In this document: positions 46,805-58,657 of the stretch, piece by piece
Layout: each line of letters begins with the position of its first letter
How positions within the stretch are numbered: the first letter of the stretch is position 1
Assembly: GCA_027563935.2 (NCBI GenBank)
Contig: CM050454.1
Span: 5,670,001 to 5,734,000 of the forward strand
Length of the DNA stretch: 64,000 bases
Direction: 5' to 3'
Source of the DNA: Costus lasius
Lineage: Eukaryota > Streptophyta > Magnoliopsida > Zingiberales > Costaceae
Program-made: the position numbers and the translations under genes
Notes under the pieces: model-generated
Database searches by the model: none
Told to the model about the DNA's origin: nothing
The model's input: the letters and a program-made list of their open reading frames with translations, nothing else

Positions 46805-47206
46805 ATACATATAAAAGTAAAAATACATAAAAGTAAATATAAATAAAAACATATAAAAATGCATAAAAGTATAAAAAATATATAAAAATAAATAAAAATA
46901 TATTACAGTATAAAGTTAAATAAAAATAAATAAAAACATATAAAAATACATAAAAATAAATAAAAATAAATTAAAACATATAAAAGTAAATAAAATAAAT
47001 AAAAACATATAAAAATACATAAAAGTATAAAAAATATGTTAAAAAATATAAAAATAAATAAAAATAAATAAAAAACATATTAAAATATATAAAAGTAAAT
47101 AAAAATAAATAAAAACATATAAAAATACATAAAAGTAAATAAAAATAAATTAAAAAATATAAAATTACATAAAAGTATAAAAAATATATAAAAGTATAAA
47201 ATATAA
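46805..47206. repeat. AT-rich minisatellite
   Basis: About 400 bp of tandem variants of ATAAAAATAAATAAAAAC and ATATAAAAATACATAAAAGT, almost free of G and C. The long minus-strand open frame across it (rich in Tyr, Phe and Leu) is an artefact of this composition. Confidence 0.9.
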
Positions 47207-47537
47207 ATAGTACTACTTCTTTCCGCAGCCATCTATAGTATTTTAATATTTGAATAATAACAGTATTATTTTTGGCCCTATAACACCGCAACATAGCACC
47301 TGCACCCACTGCACTAAGTCCCAAATTGGGCCCTTGTCTACGATAAGTAGGGAGAGAGAATATGGACTAGATCAGGAATATATTCTTATCTGCACTTGAA
47401 AGAGGAAACTCGCATGATTAATAATAGTTGACTTTTTGTGAACTCGCATGATTAATTTTATCGATACTTTTATTTTATTTATTTAGTTTTTTTTTTTTGG
47501 GAGAAAAGAGGTATTCTAAACTTGAAGTAAAAATAAT

Positions 47538-47961
47538 TTAAGATGTCCAATCAATTCAATCTGAATTGAATCGATTTAACTTGAACTAAAGTTTTACCTA
47601 ATTTTAAAAATTGAAATCAAGCTTTTAATAAAATCAAACCATATATTAATCAAAAATTTCAGTTTTATTTGGTTCAGTTCAGTTTAAATCAAAATTATTT
47701 TTTAATTAATTTTTACTAATATTACTATTATTTTTTATTAATTTTAAATTAATTTTATAATAAAATAATAATATACTATTAAAATATTATAAAATTATTA
47801 AAATTTTAGTTTATTCAATTCAACTCAAAAATTTTATATTGAACTAAAAACTAAACTAATTTTTTTAAATAATTTAAATTAAACTAATTTAATTAAAAAT
47901 TGAATCAAATTGAAATTTTCAGCTTTGGTTTTCGAATGAACTAAAAATTGGACACCTTAAA
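47538..47961. mobile_element. AT-rich MITE-like element, copy 2
   Basis: Ends TTTAAGATGTCCAATC and ATTGGACACCTTAAA. Flanks on both sides match those of copy 3, so these two were duplicated together with the SAUR unit rather than inserted independently. Confidence 0.7.
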
Positions 47962-48613
47962 AATTATAGCATAACCTAGCATTAGAGATTGATGATGTAT
48001 TAAATCAATGTTCATTTATTAAAAAAGACTTTATTTAAAATTAAAACATTTTCAAGACATAAATGATGTATTAATTTTCAATTATTTCACTAATATGCAT
48101 TTTAATTGTATAAAAAGAGCACTTATTTAAAGTTATACACTTGTACATTCAAGCAAACCTCCCTTTCCTAATCCTGGCTAGGCCAAACTAAGAAATGCCA
48201 ACAAAATATTAAACAAATAGGACGATTTGCAGATGACAAATTTATCCAGTTTCTTATTTAATCATCAGTCGTTGTGAATAGCATATTTCCTATCAATATT
48301 CAAGCCATTATCTTAAATAAGGCTAGCCAAAAACAGAACCACCTAATCCAAAGCTGCAGAGGTTACTTCTACAGATCAAATCCTCCTTCCTTCTTCCTTC
48401 TTCTTCCTTCTTCCAAATCTTCAAAGTTCTTCGCCTTTAAACCATCCTAGCCTTATCCATTTTTGCTTCTCATTCTCTATGTTTGATCTCGTTCATGACT
48501 CTCCCACTTTGTGTTCTTGCTGCATGTTCATTTTTCATGCCATGCTATAGTCATAATCTAACAGTTTTTATATCTTCTCCTCTATTTACTTTGAATGAAT
48601 TGGATGAATGATA

Positions 48614-48973
48614 ATGGGCTATTCCAGTAGGAGCTCGAAGATCGCACTACTTTTCTCCTTTAAAAGGAATAAGAGCTCCATGAGAGAGGAGATCAAGGAT
48701 GCGCTGCTAACTTATCATGATGAGGTAATGGTGGTTCCTAAAGGATGCATAGCGGTGTACGTTGGGGATGACTTGAGGCGGTTCATCATTCCATTGAACT
48801 ATCTCTGTATGCCAGCCTTCCGTGAATTGATGGAGAGGGTGGCTGAGGAGTTCGGCTACAATCACACCGAGCGTGGACTCAGGATCCCATGTGCAGAGGA
48901 AGATTTTATAGAGATGCTTAACATATTGAAGAAATCCAAACCGAAAAAGCCGAAGAAGAGTTCCAGAAGATGA
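48614..48973 (+). CDS. SAUR-like auxin-responsive protein, copy 2
   Basis: A 119-residue intronless paralogue of the gene at 42874, about 88% identical by eye. The core is intact (VPKGCIAVYVGDDLRRFIIP, then YLCMPAFRELMERVAEEFGY and GLRIPCAEEDFIEML). It differs by losing one Lys in the basic tail and by charge changes (KGKK to KRNK near the N terminus, GMRR to DLRR). An in-frame ATG two codons upstream (48608) exists, but copy 1 lacks it, so 48614 is the better start. The leader and the TTTTTATATC box are conserved with copy 1, which argues that both are expressed from similar promoters. The role should equal that of copy 1. Confidence 0.92.
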   Translation: MGYSSRSSKIALLFSFKRNKSSMREEIKDALLTYHDEVMVVPKGCIAVYVGDDLRRFIIPLNYLCMPAFRELMERVAEEFGYNHTERGLRIPCAEEDFIEMLNILKKSKPKKPKKSSRR

Positions 48974-51204
48974 CAGGGGAAATGCAAATAAATCTATACA
49001 TGTATAAAGTAAGATTTTCGTATATAAGTCGAAGTATATCTTGCATATAAATAACTATAGCATGAAATATAATACGACATCGAAGGTTGATAATGTTTGG
49101 TATGTAATGTATGAGCTAGTTTGTGTATCAACATGGTAGTGATGATGATAAACATGTCATAATTTGCCTTATGCAATGGTGATCTTAGTAGTTTTTTCTT
49201 TTCTTTTTTTAACCTCTATTTATTTGTTTCATTTATATAGTGTTTCTTATGAAGGAACTTACATGCTATACGATCATTTTCTTTTTTATTTTTCTTCTTT
49301 ATGCCAAAAATCAATATTCTTAATATATCATAAATTTTTTTAAGCACAAATACGTTACCGAAAGATTAGATTTTCCTAAATTTATGGTCAAACAACTTCT
49401 TGTTCTTCCAATTATAAGGTTATACATTTGTAGGTGCTCACATGGTGTTTTCCAATTATAGAGGTAGAAACTATTCGAGTGGCACCCAACATTATTGAAC
49501 ATAATATTCCTATTTTAATTATAAGTATCCTTAAACATCACAAGGCAAAAGAAAAAAAAAATCATTCTTATAGACTTTATGCAATTTGGTTATTAGCATT
49601 TTTTCTACCAATTCTTAAACATTTAGGGTATTACTCTCTTACATGCATACTAGAAAAAGAAGCTAAAATAAATTCTAAAGTTAATCCATTCTTAAGTTTA
49701 TGAGTTCATCCATGGAGGTTGATAATAATGTATTTTAAAATTTATAATATCACAATTTAATAAAAATTAACTTCGTGTGAACTCGATTATTTTTATAATG
49801 TTTTTATTTTATTTATTTAGTTTATTTTTGTAGGAGAGAGCCATTCTAAACTTGCGAGTAAAAATAATTTAAGGTGTCCAATCAATTCAATTTGATTAAA
49901 TTTTTACCTATTTTTGAAAACTGAACTCGAATTGGCTTTTAAAAAAATTGAACCATAACCGAACTAAAAATTTTAAATTGGTTTGGGTTGGTTCAATTTA
50001 AATCAAAATAATTTTAAATTAATTTTACTAATATTTTTTACTTTTATAATAATAAAATAATATTATAATATTTAAAAATATATAAAATTTCTGTTTATTT
50101 GATTTAACCCAGAAATTTTAGGTTGAAAAAAAAAACTAAATTAAATTTTTAAAATTTTTTTAAAATCAAACTAATTTAGTTATAAACCTAACCAAAACTA
50201 GAATTTTCGGTTTAGTTCAATTTAGTTTTTTAGATGCACTGAAAATTGCACAACTTAAAAATAATAGCATATCCTAGGATTGGAGACTGAGAGGGATAAT
50301 TCAATTTTCATTTATATCAAAATCCCTTATTTAAAGTTAAAACATTTTCCAAGACATAAATGATGTATTAATTTTCAATTACTTTCACTAATATACATTT
50401 AATTGTAATTAAATGTATATTATTTCTCTAAGCTTTCGTATAGATTAATAATTCAGCATGTTCGTGATGTTCTTGGCCACAAACTGACAAAGAACTTAAT
50501 TTATAAACTCAATAATGCACATTTTTTAAAAACCTAAGTTTTACTCTCGAGCTCAATAATTCACATACTTTACTCCTAGGAATTTTTCAATAACTTAATT
50601 TCATTCTCGGGCAATTGATAAATTTTAGGACAAAAAAACCCAACAATATATAGCTTGTTGAGACTTGAGTTCATCAATAAACAATTAACCTTCTTGTTTA
50701 GTTGACTTTATGTATAGTTCAAATCTGCTCCATGTGAGTTTCAACTTAATTCAATTTGATTAAAGAAGAATATTTGACTTTTGGCTTATGACTACCTACT
50801 TATTGGGAGACTCATGTGAGATTACACATACATGAAAAGGCCTGAGAGATCAAACTCAAGCTGTCAAACGTTGACTACGATGAATCTTATTCAAAATAAT
50901 TTTAATCTAAGGATGTCTCTCATCTCTGACTCTCGGTCAAATCATTCATCATACTCTCTCTTCACGAACTAACACTCCTTTGAATATCTAATGAAGATTA
51001 TGCACTGTGTTCATAACAAATTAACGTGTATTTTTTAGTAGAATATAATCTTAAGTAGCTCATCAAAGCATACGCGAACATTAATCGTTTACTATGCAAG
51101 TGGAAGATTCTAACTTACTGAAAAAGTCAAAGATAAATTCCGGCGATGATCTGCATATAAAAACCTACCGGCGCTCCCCCGCCTGCAGCTAGTCAAGCTC
51201 AGCC
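48974..51204. other. Downstream flank of SAUR copy 2 and HKT promoter
   Basis: To about 50410 this parallels the downstream flank of SAUR copy 1, including a third MITE-like copy. 50420-51204 is AT-rich and leads to a TATA box (CATATAAAA, about 51155-51163) before the HKT start. Confidence 0.55.
49868..50258. mobile_element. AT-rich MITE-like element, copy 3
   Basis: Ends TTTAAGGTGTCCAATC and AATTGCACAACTTAAA, the right end more diverged. Same family as 45604 and 47538. Confidence 0.65.
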
Positions 51205-53833
51205 ATGGCGATTCCATTAGTATCCAGAACGAAGAACCGCGCCAGAGTGTTCATGATAACTCGCACATGCAGCTTCGACCGCCTGAGCCGCTACCTCCGT
51301 CGCCTCATCCTCATCGTCTACAACTTCTCCACCTTCCACCTCAACACTTTCTTCATCCACCTGTTCTACCTCGCGCTCTTTGGCTCCCTCCTCATGATGG
51401 TGATCGAGCCCAGCGACCCCAACTTCACCCGCCGGTACGCCGACAAGTTGTTCATGTCCACCTCCGCTCTCACCGTCTCCGGCCTCGGCACCGTCGAGAC
51501 CGAGCGGCTCTCCAGCGGCCACATCGTTGTCCTCATGCTGTTTGGCGGCGAGGTGTTCGTCACATTGCTCAGCCTCCTCCTCGGCAGAGCCACGGTGGAC
51601 AAGGCTAAGGCGTCTGCGGCCGTTGACGTCGCACTCGAGCCCGTCGACGGCGATGAGGATGACGTCGAAGCGGGTCAAAATCCGGCGGTCGACGACAGGG
51701 ACCCACGTTGTGTGTGGTACTTGGGCTACGTGGTGCTAGGCGGAAAAATTTTAGCAACCAATTTTTAAAATGTGTCCTCATCCGTAAGATAAATTTTTAA
51801 AGTATAAGTGCTAATCTCAAATCGTTATCAACTTTCACGATCTTTTAGTCAAATTTCACAAAAATTTAACTATTTTTTTAACTCTGATTTAAAAGTCAAC
51901 TTATATAAAAATCAGTTAATTTTTATGAACTTCGGTCATCAAAATTTTGTGTAATCGCCCCAGATTTTTATATAATCCTCTCTATATTTCATAAAATCTT
52001 ATTCAGATTTCGTGAAATCTTGTATAATTTTTATGAAATTAGCCTAATTTTTGTGTAATCCGCTCATAATTTTAGATAATAATATTAATTTTTATTTAAT
52101 TTACCTAGATGTCCGTGTAAGTCAACAAAAAAATTGTGAAAGTTATCTTCAACCTGAATTAGAACTGAGTTAAGACATCGTGAATTTGCCTTGAAGATCG
52201 TAAAAGTTGATCAGACTTTGAGATTAGCTCTTATGCTTTAAAAATTATATCTTGCATGCGCACCCAACTGTAGATGCAGATGCCACAGTTGCATACTCGG
52301 CTGTCAAAAATTTTTCGGCAGGCTACCACGCGACCTTCCACGTGTTGGGCGTCGTCGTCCTGCTCATCTACTTCTACCGGGTGGCGAGCGCGCGGCGGAT
52401 TCTGAACGTGAAAGAGATCAACGTGTTCCTCTTCTGCATCTCGACAACGATCTCGTCCTTCGTGAACGGCGGCCTGATTGCCACCAACGAGAACATGGCC
52501 ATCTTCAACCGGGACCCGATCGTGCTGCTGCTGATGATCGCGCAGGTGCTGGCGGGGAACTTGCTCTTCCCGCTCTTCCTCAGGTGGACGATTTGGGGCC
52601 TCAGAAAGCCAAACGAGAAGAGTTCGGCCACATGCTGAAGAACAATAGCGAGAGCCGATTCAGCCCGTTGCTGCCATGGCAGCAGACGAAGCTGCTGTCG
52701 GCGACCGTGATGGCGCTCCTGCTGACTCTCCTCGTCTTCTTCCTCGCCATGGATTGGTACGGCGCGGTGTTTGCGGGGCTGAATTGGTTTGAGAAAATCG
52801 TGGCGGCGCTTTTTATCGCCGCGAACTCACGGCACGCCGGCGAGAACTCCATCGATCCCTCCGTCATCTCTCCGGCCGTGCTCGTGTTCATAATGGTCAT
52901 GATGTGAGTACTCTCTCTCTCTCTCATCTTTCCGAATTCTCTGTAACCATTAAAATTTATATGATTCAATGCAGGTATCTTCCTCCACTCGCATCCTTTT
53001 GGCCTTACAAATCTACTGAGGGAGATGACACAAGCTCCTCCGGGAAGAAGAAATTGCAGGAACAGAAGAAAAAATATTCATGGGTGGACAAACTATTATT
53101 ATCGCAAATCCCCTGCGTGACATTCTTCGTCATTCTAGTCTGCATCACCGAGAGGAAAAAGATGGACATAGACCCGATCAACTTCAGCGCAATGCGAGTA
53201 GCTTTTGAAGTGATTAGGTAATGAACACAAATGGCTCTAGATACTATTTCCATTTATAGAATGAGAATCCAGAGAGGTGCTCGATAGATTTTGGTTGCAT
53301 GCAGTGGATATTCGCATAACTTGCGGCTGTTTTTGCTGGTAAAATTAATTAATTTTAAAAATAATATTTAATAAGCTGTTTTTAAGTTTGGATCCTAGAA
53401 ATAGTATAAATTTAAAAAAAATTAAAAAAAGTATTTGATAAGCTCCTCCGTGTATTTCATATCCATTTCTATATTCATATCTCTTTTCGATAATAAAATT
53501 ATTATTTTAATAAAAAATATTAAATTTAAAATTATTTTAACTATTTTTTTTTAAAAAATTTATCAATATAATATTTTAGCCAAACACGTTTTAACTTTTC
53601 TAACCAATTATTTTCCAACTAGTATTTTTTTAATCAGTAAAAATTAAAAATTTAAGCTACGCCACTGCTTAAAATTGCAGCTGCTGCATCTGAACGCCGT
53701 CTGCCAGGACAAAGCGACGTTTCTGGTGGAATGGTGGAGCGATGCCGGAAAGCTGATCTTGGCCTTTGTGATGCTCTACGGCCGGCTCAAGAAGTTCAGC
53801 GCCGGCAGCGGCAAAGCTTGGAGATTGTATTAA
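51205..53833 (+). pseudogene. HKT-family sodium/potassium transporter, disrupted
   Basis: Exon-like blocks: 51205-51741 plus 52320-52903, 52975-53217, 53305-53338, 53681-53833. Recognisable HKT pieces are the first pore loop (STSALTVSGLGTVE), second pore loop (STTISSFVNGG, then ATNENM), NSRHAGEN, the exon 2 block VCITERKKMDIDP and the C terminus GRLKKF..GKAW. Intact HKTs are plasma-membrane Na+ or Na+/K+ transporters with four pore loops. The first-loop filter residue appears to be Gly, as in class II members. Lesions: a 578-bp inverted-repeat insertion with stops at 51742-52319; a one-base deletion between 52608 and 52609; loss of the fourth pore loop, the usual AYGNVGF stretch, at the exon 2/3 border; and an extra 342-bp AT-rich gap in exon 3. 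The gap has GT..AG ends and keeps phase, so it could be a new intron. The promoter TATA box and start codon survive. Not functional as written. Confidence 0.85.
51742..52319. mobile_element. MITE-like insertion in HKT exon 1
   Basis: Long imperfect terminal inverted repeats. The left end GGAAAAATTTTAGC pairs with right end AAAAATTTTTCGGC, and inner arms 51780-51843 pair with 52196-52250 (both contain the GCTAATCTCAAA word or its complement). The insertion is bounded by AGGC on both sides (51738-51741 and 52320-52323). Removing the insertion and one AGGC rejoins HKT codons in frame. A GC-AG splice at the same borders would also restore the frame. Confidence 0.8.
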
Positions 53834-56800
53834 TTAATTGCCAATATATGTATTAATTATACGAAACATAAAATTATAACTATAATTAATTATGCGTGCA
53901 GCTGGGAACAAATTTATTTCAAAAGTTCTTGGTATAAATTTACACGATGCAATTAATTTGTTTGTGAGGTTTGTATTGCAAAAAATATCCTCGGCGATAT
54001 TTATGTTTTATCAAGAATAATGGCTCGTTGAATTCAATTTTTTTTGGTATTATGTGGTGTGTATTTTTTTTTTTTGGAGTAATGCTACTCTATATTGATT
54101 AATTACACATATTTGTTTAGGGAAATTGATATAAGAGATATATGTCAACTTATAGCTCGTGCTATGCAAGAGGATAGATGCTATATTTTTGAGTCAATAT
54201 TATAGTTAATTAGAGTAAATTAATTATATTTTTTCTCTTGATTTTATCAAATTAATAAATAATGTCCTCCTTAGTTAAAAATTTGGATGATTATTTTATG
54301 CATCCTTGAAGTTCCCCACTTCGCTAAATAAGGATTGGACAACTCAATCATCTTGCAAAGCAAAGATAAAGGGTAAATTTTGCCTTGCCTCACTAAGCAC
54401 TACTTTCTCAAATAACATAAGTTTATTTAATCGAATTTATAAAGTTTTGGCTATTTTGTGTTATCCAACCCAAATAATAAGGTAGAAATAGAAATTAAAG
54501 GAAAAAAAAATCCTACAATACCCATTAAAGATGAAGAATGATGAAAAATTCAAAATTCTCTTATCTCCGTTAGTAATAGGTAATGCATGGAGATCCTCGC
54601 TCCTCACCTATGTGTCCTTGGATGAAAAATTGAAAGAAAAAAATAGAAAACACATTGAATCTGGACGAAAAATGCTACTAGAGTCGATATGTTTTTTATT
54701 CTTTCCTCCCAGTATTAGTCTAAATAGTGAAATCGCCAAAGTTTTAGTCTTTCTCACATTTAAGAAGCTTTGTTGAAAATGTTATTACATGTTTTGATTT
54801 TTTTTGTGTAAGATAATCGCAATTTTATCCATTCAAAAATCTAATACTTGCATATTAAACAATCTTTTACAAACAATTAGCTTGTGTCTTTTACAGCATA
54901 GTTTTCTCCTCTTGCAAGTTCAATAGAAAGAAACACTAAATACAGAAACAACTCCAACTTGATAGTAGGGAAGCATCAATCTAACCTTCTTATGTGTAAA
55001 GTTCTCATCTTTTCCCCTCAAAATATAGTAATTTTAAGAATGATGTGCACTTAATTTGTTAAGATAGCCTTCTACTACCTTAAATCTCTATAGTTAAGAA
55101 GTAAAAAATATGGATAAGATGAAAATTTTAGTTATCGACTAAGTGTGCTTCCATATTCCTAAACAAAAACTCTTGTAAATCAAAGTGTCATGTATTAATA
55201 CTCTAAATCTTGACTGCTCACGAAAAAAATGATAATCATTTATGTTTCAATAATTAATACTCTAAATCCCAAAAGTTTCTATTCTCATATTGTAAGGAGT
55301 ATAGAATATATATACTGAAAAATAATGGCTCCAAGACAATAAAGATTGATCTTGGATTCTTTTGCAGAATCTTGTCAAAAGTTTAGATTGAATTAATTGA
55401 ACACTGAACGTCAATGGCAGAAACATTAGGCTCCGAGATAATCATAAACAAGAAAGAGCGAGCTCATAAATTTGGTGAAAGTGAAGAATCAGACTGACCA
55501 TGAAATGGAGAAACAAAGGGCCACCATTGCCATTGCTTGATAGGGTTTGAGGATGCATCCACAGCCCCAGTGCCGAAATGGATGGATCAGTTCTGACACT
55601 GTCATCGATCTCCTCCCTGCAGAAGAAATTGAAGAAGCAAAGATCAAGATGAACAGTTGGTTTAGCTCTCCTCTCATGCATGCAAATCCTTAAAAGAGTT
55701 GCAAGAAATTAGGTTTAGCTCTGCTGCAAATGTACATGGAACAGATGGTTTCTGCAAATATTGTTTGTTTATTCTGAGAAATCTACGTACTTGTGTGATT
55801 AATTTAATCGACCACTCCGAGGCTCCAAGCTTGCAGGTTTGGCTCGTCAATGGCGTTCAAAGGTGCTCTTCAGCAGGATTATATTCTACTCCATTTCTTT
55901 ATGCAATTATAGAAGCTCCAGCTTCTGTAAATTAGTATTTGATTGCTGCAGTTGAGCCTGTCAATGAACCACCCAAGTATAAACAACACATGAACTATTC
56001 GGCATTCGCCATTATTGATCATAATGCATGTTAAATACTGAGGTAATTAATAGTCAATTAAACAAGGAATCAATAAGCAAGCATGATGTGAGCGCAAGAA
56101 GTATTCCTTATTTCAAACGGCAGGCAGCTAGTACTGAAAGCCATCTGCTGAATAAAATAATACTAAATTGTGACTGAAGGACGTCTTTTTGATTCAAGAT
56201 TTCAGTGTAATTCTTAAGAAAACTAAAGAGAAAAAACAATTTAAAAGTATTTATATAAACTGAGGGAATATATATGTGCATGCAAAGAAGAAGCCTCATT
56301 GTACAAGTTTATGATTAAATCCTTCAATTTCTTGGGTTTGGATTGATTTTCTTTTTCAATTTTTTGTATTTGAATACCACTTTCAAGAACCCTAAGAATC
56401 TCATTAGAGGCTTAGAAGAAGATCGATGCAGCAAAACTATTAAGACTAAGGGCACAGAGGGAGATTGCCTTCCACGTAAGTCTTTTGGTAATGTTTTTAC
56501 CTTTATGTTAGAAAAAGACAAATGGAGAGTTATATGTTCTTGAATAGTGATGTCTTGCAATAAAATTATTAAATATAAATACTATTGACTCTTTGGACAT
56601 ATACAAATATTAATGGAGATTAGTGTGCTTGAATTCTTCTTATTGGCAAATTCCACAAAAAAGTCGAAAGATTTGTGTGATCTTGTCTTCGGTTGAGCCA
56701 TGCAATAATCGAAGCTATTTTAATCAAATACTTGAGTGTAAAATAAACAATATGCTTTAGGGTGAACCAATGGCCAAAGAACGGTGCCTTGCCGTACCCT

Positions 56801-57340
56801 ATTTATTTCACTATATAAGGACTACTTTCATGGGATTTTGTGCAAATTGTAAAATGATCATATATCAAAAATCATGTGGACTAAATTGTACTTATACAAA
56901 TATTTGCTAAATTTAAGATACATATATAAATGATTTTTCACTGCGAGACTTAACTAGTTAAGATTTAAACATAGTTTACATTATTTCTAGAATTGAACAA
57001 TAGTTCAAATTATTTGGAACCCGAGTCAATGTGATTCCAAGGGTTCTTGAACCCCAACTTAAATTCAAATCAAATCAAGTTGATTTAAGACACTTGAATA
57101 TCTGAATATTAGACAAGAGCAAAATGTAGTATAAGATAAATTTTGTAAAATGCTTGTGATCTACAAATGTGAACATAGTTTTTTAAATTTAAATTATTAC
57201 TCTAATTAATATGAACCATTCTTCGATATGAAAAAGAGGGTTGGATTTATCTAACAGATGAATTTGTAGTTTTGCACCATCGAATTTATTAAATAATTTA
57301 AAGATGATTACCTAAGTTGGGCCTTTTTGATGGATTAAGC
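53834..57340. other. AT-rich intergenic DNA
   Basis: No confident gene. 55480-55680 on the minus strand has overlapping open frames, one starting with a signal-peptide-like MRGELNQLFILIFASSISSA, but no family match and weak gene structure. The remainder shows no coding signal. Confidence 0.5.
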
Positions 57341-58037
57341 TCCGCTTCGTATTTAGGCTCCGTCCAGACTCGCTGAAGTTCTTGAGCGGCACAAACCCAA
57401 AGCTACTGAACCAGATCAGAATGCGGTTCGGATCTGAGAATAAATGAATACAACCCGTTTAAATACGAAATCTGGATCCGAAGCTCGTCCTCCCTTCTCC
57501 TTCGTCTTCTTCGCAGATAGGGTTTCCACCGATCGGACGTCTGGCAGTTATTCGATGGAGCGGAGGCGTCTGGGAACTGATGTTGGTGTGGAGAAATTCC
57601 TGGTTGGATCTTGGATGCGGTAAAGGGACGGCGGATGGGGGATTGCACAATTCCGGCGATTCATAGCTGGATAGTGCCGACTGGGAGGAGAAGGAGCCGC
57701 CGCGATTTGGTTCCGATCCGATGGTTGGATAGAGCTCGTCAGATGTAGCCGGAGAGTGGAACAAGATTCCGCCAAAGCAGCGGCATCTGCGGCGAGCATG
57801 AGGCGGCAATGAGATCCGGCGCAAGCGATCATGGTGAGATGATGATGGTTCTGGCGCTGAGTAGCGGCATATGCGGGGTTCGAAACGAGCGGAGAGTGGC
57901 GTGGCTGATAGGCAGAACAGATGATAGAAGAACGGCGGATGGTGTCTGCAAATGAATTCGACGGCTGCAAAGTCACGATCGGCGGCAGAGGTATCGCCCT
58001 GAATCTGATCGATAGAATCAGACAAAAGTGAAAGCAT
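57341..58037. other. GC-rich island, possible orphan promoter and first exon
   Basis: A sharply GC-rich block in AT-rich surroundings. On the plus strand an ATG at 57555 opens a 22-codon frame (MERRRLGTDVGVEKFLVGSW) that runs into a donor-like GGTAAAG at 57619, after a leader with AGGGTTTCC. It looks like a 5' exon whose continuation I cannot find. The long minus-strand open frames are low-complexity Ser/Pro/Arg and probably not coding. Confidence 0.3.
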
Positions 58038-58657
58038 TAAAATTTCTTTTTCATTTTTATGTAATTAAATAATAAATAAAGATATTCCAACTCTTTAGTA
58101 TAAATAAAGATATTCCAACTGGGGTTAATGGTCATGATCCAAATTGTATCAACGTAACTCATCACCCGTTTAGGCTCCTAACTCAAACTCAAATAACCAA
58201 TTTAATATATAACTTATTAAATAAATAAAATATAAAATATAATAGAACATATTCCTCGTATTAATGATAAACTTTTTTAAATAAAATCCAATTCCACTCA
58301 AATATTTTTTATCAAATTCTTCCTAAACATAATCTAATTTACGAAGAAATTGCAAAAAGATCAAAATCGATACTAATAACAAAAAAATCTATGAAATATA
58401 AATATCTATCGGAAGTATTCAAAAAGTGCAATAAAATAGAATCGCTTCCAAAGTTCCAATCCGACGCCGACATCGAGAAAACAAAATTCTATTTTTATAG
58501 TTTTTTTTCGCCCTGATTTGATTTCAGATTTTTAGTAAAACACGTAAAGCCCATAAATTCCGGGCCTTTTGCCTTGTAATCATGCAATTCGTATTAATTA
58601 TTTCGAGTAACTTTCTTCCAGGAATTCGACAGGTGGGCGAGCGAGCCAGTAGATGCA
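58038..58657. other. Upstream region of the mitochondrial carrier gene
   Basis: AT-rich; probable promoter and leader of the gene starting at 58658. No defined element. Confidence 0.45.

Larger units (their letters stand above)
43237..48613. other. Long AT-rich spacer between the two SAUR genes
   Basis: No gene. It holds two copies of a MITE-like family (45604-46033 and 47538-47961), a 400-bp AT minisatellite and homopolymers (44054-44072 T). The segment 45330-45520 matches 49580-49745 and belongs to the SAUR duplication unit. The promoter of SAUR copy 2 resembles that of copy 1 from about 48140 on. Confidence 0.6.

Noticed and set aside
46971..47324. 117-aa Tyr/Phe-rich minus-strand frame resembling a membrane protein
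   Set aside because: Produced by the AT minisatellite.
57459..58037. 192-aa minus-strand Ser/Pro/Arg-rich frame
   Set aside because: It lies in a GC island with overlapping frames on both strands, and no family features; probably composition.
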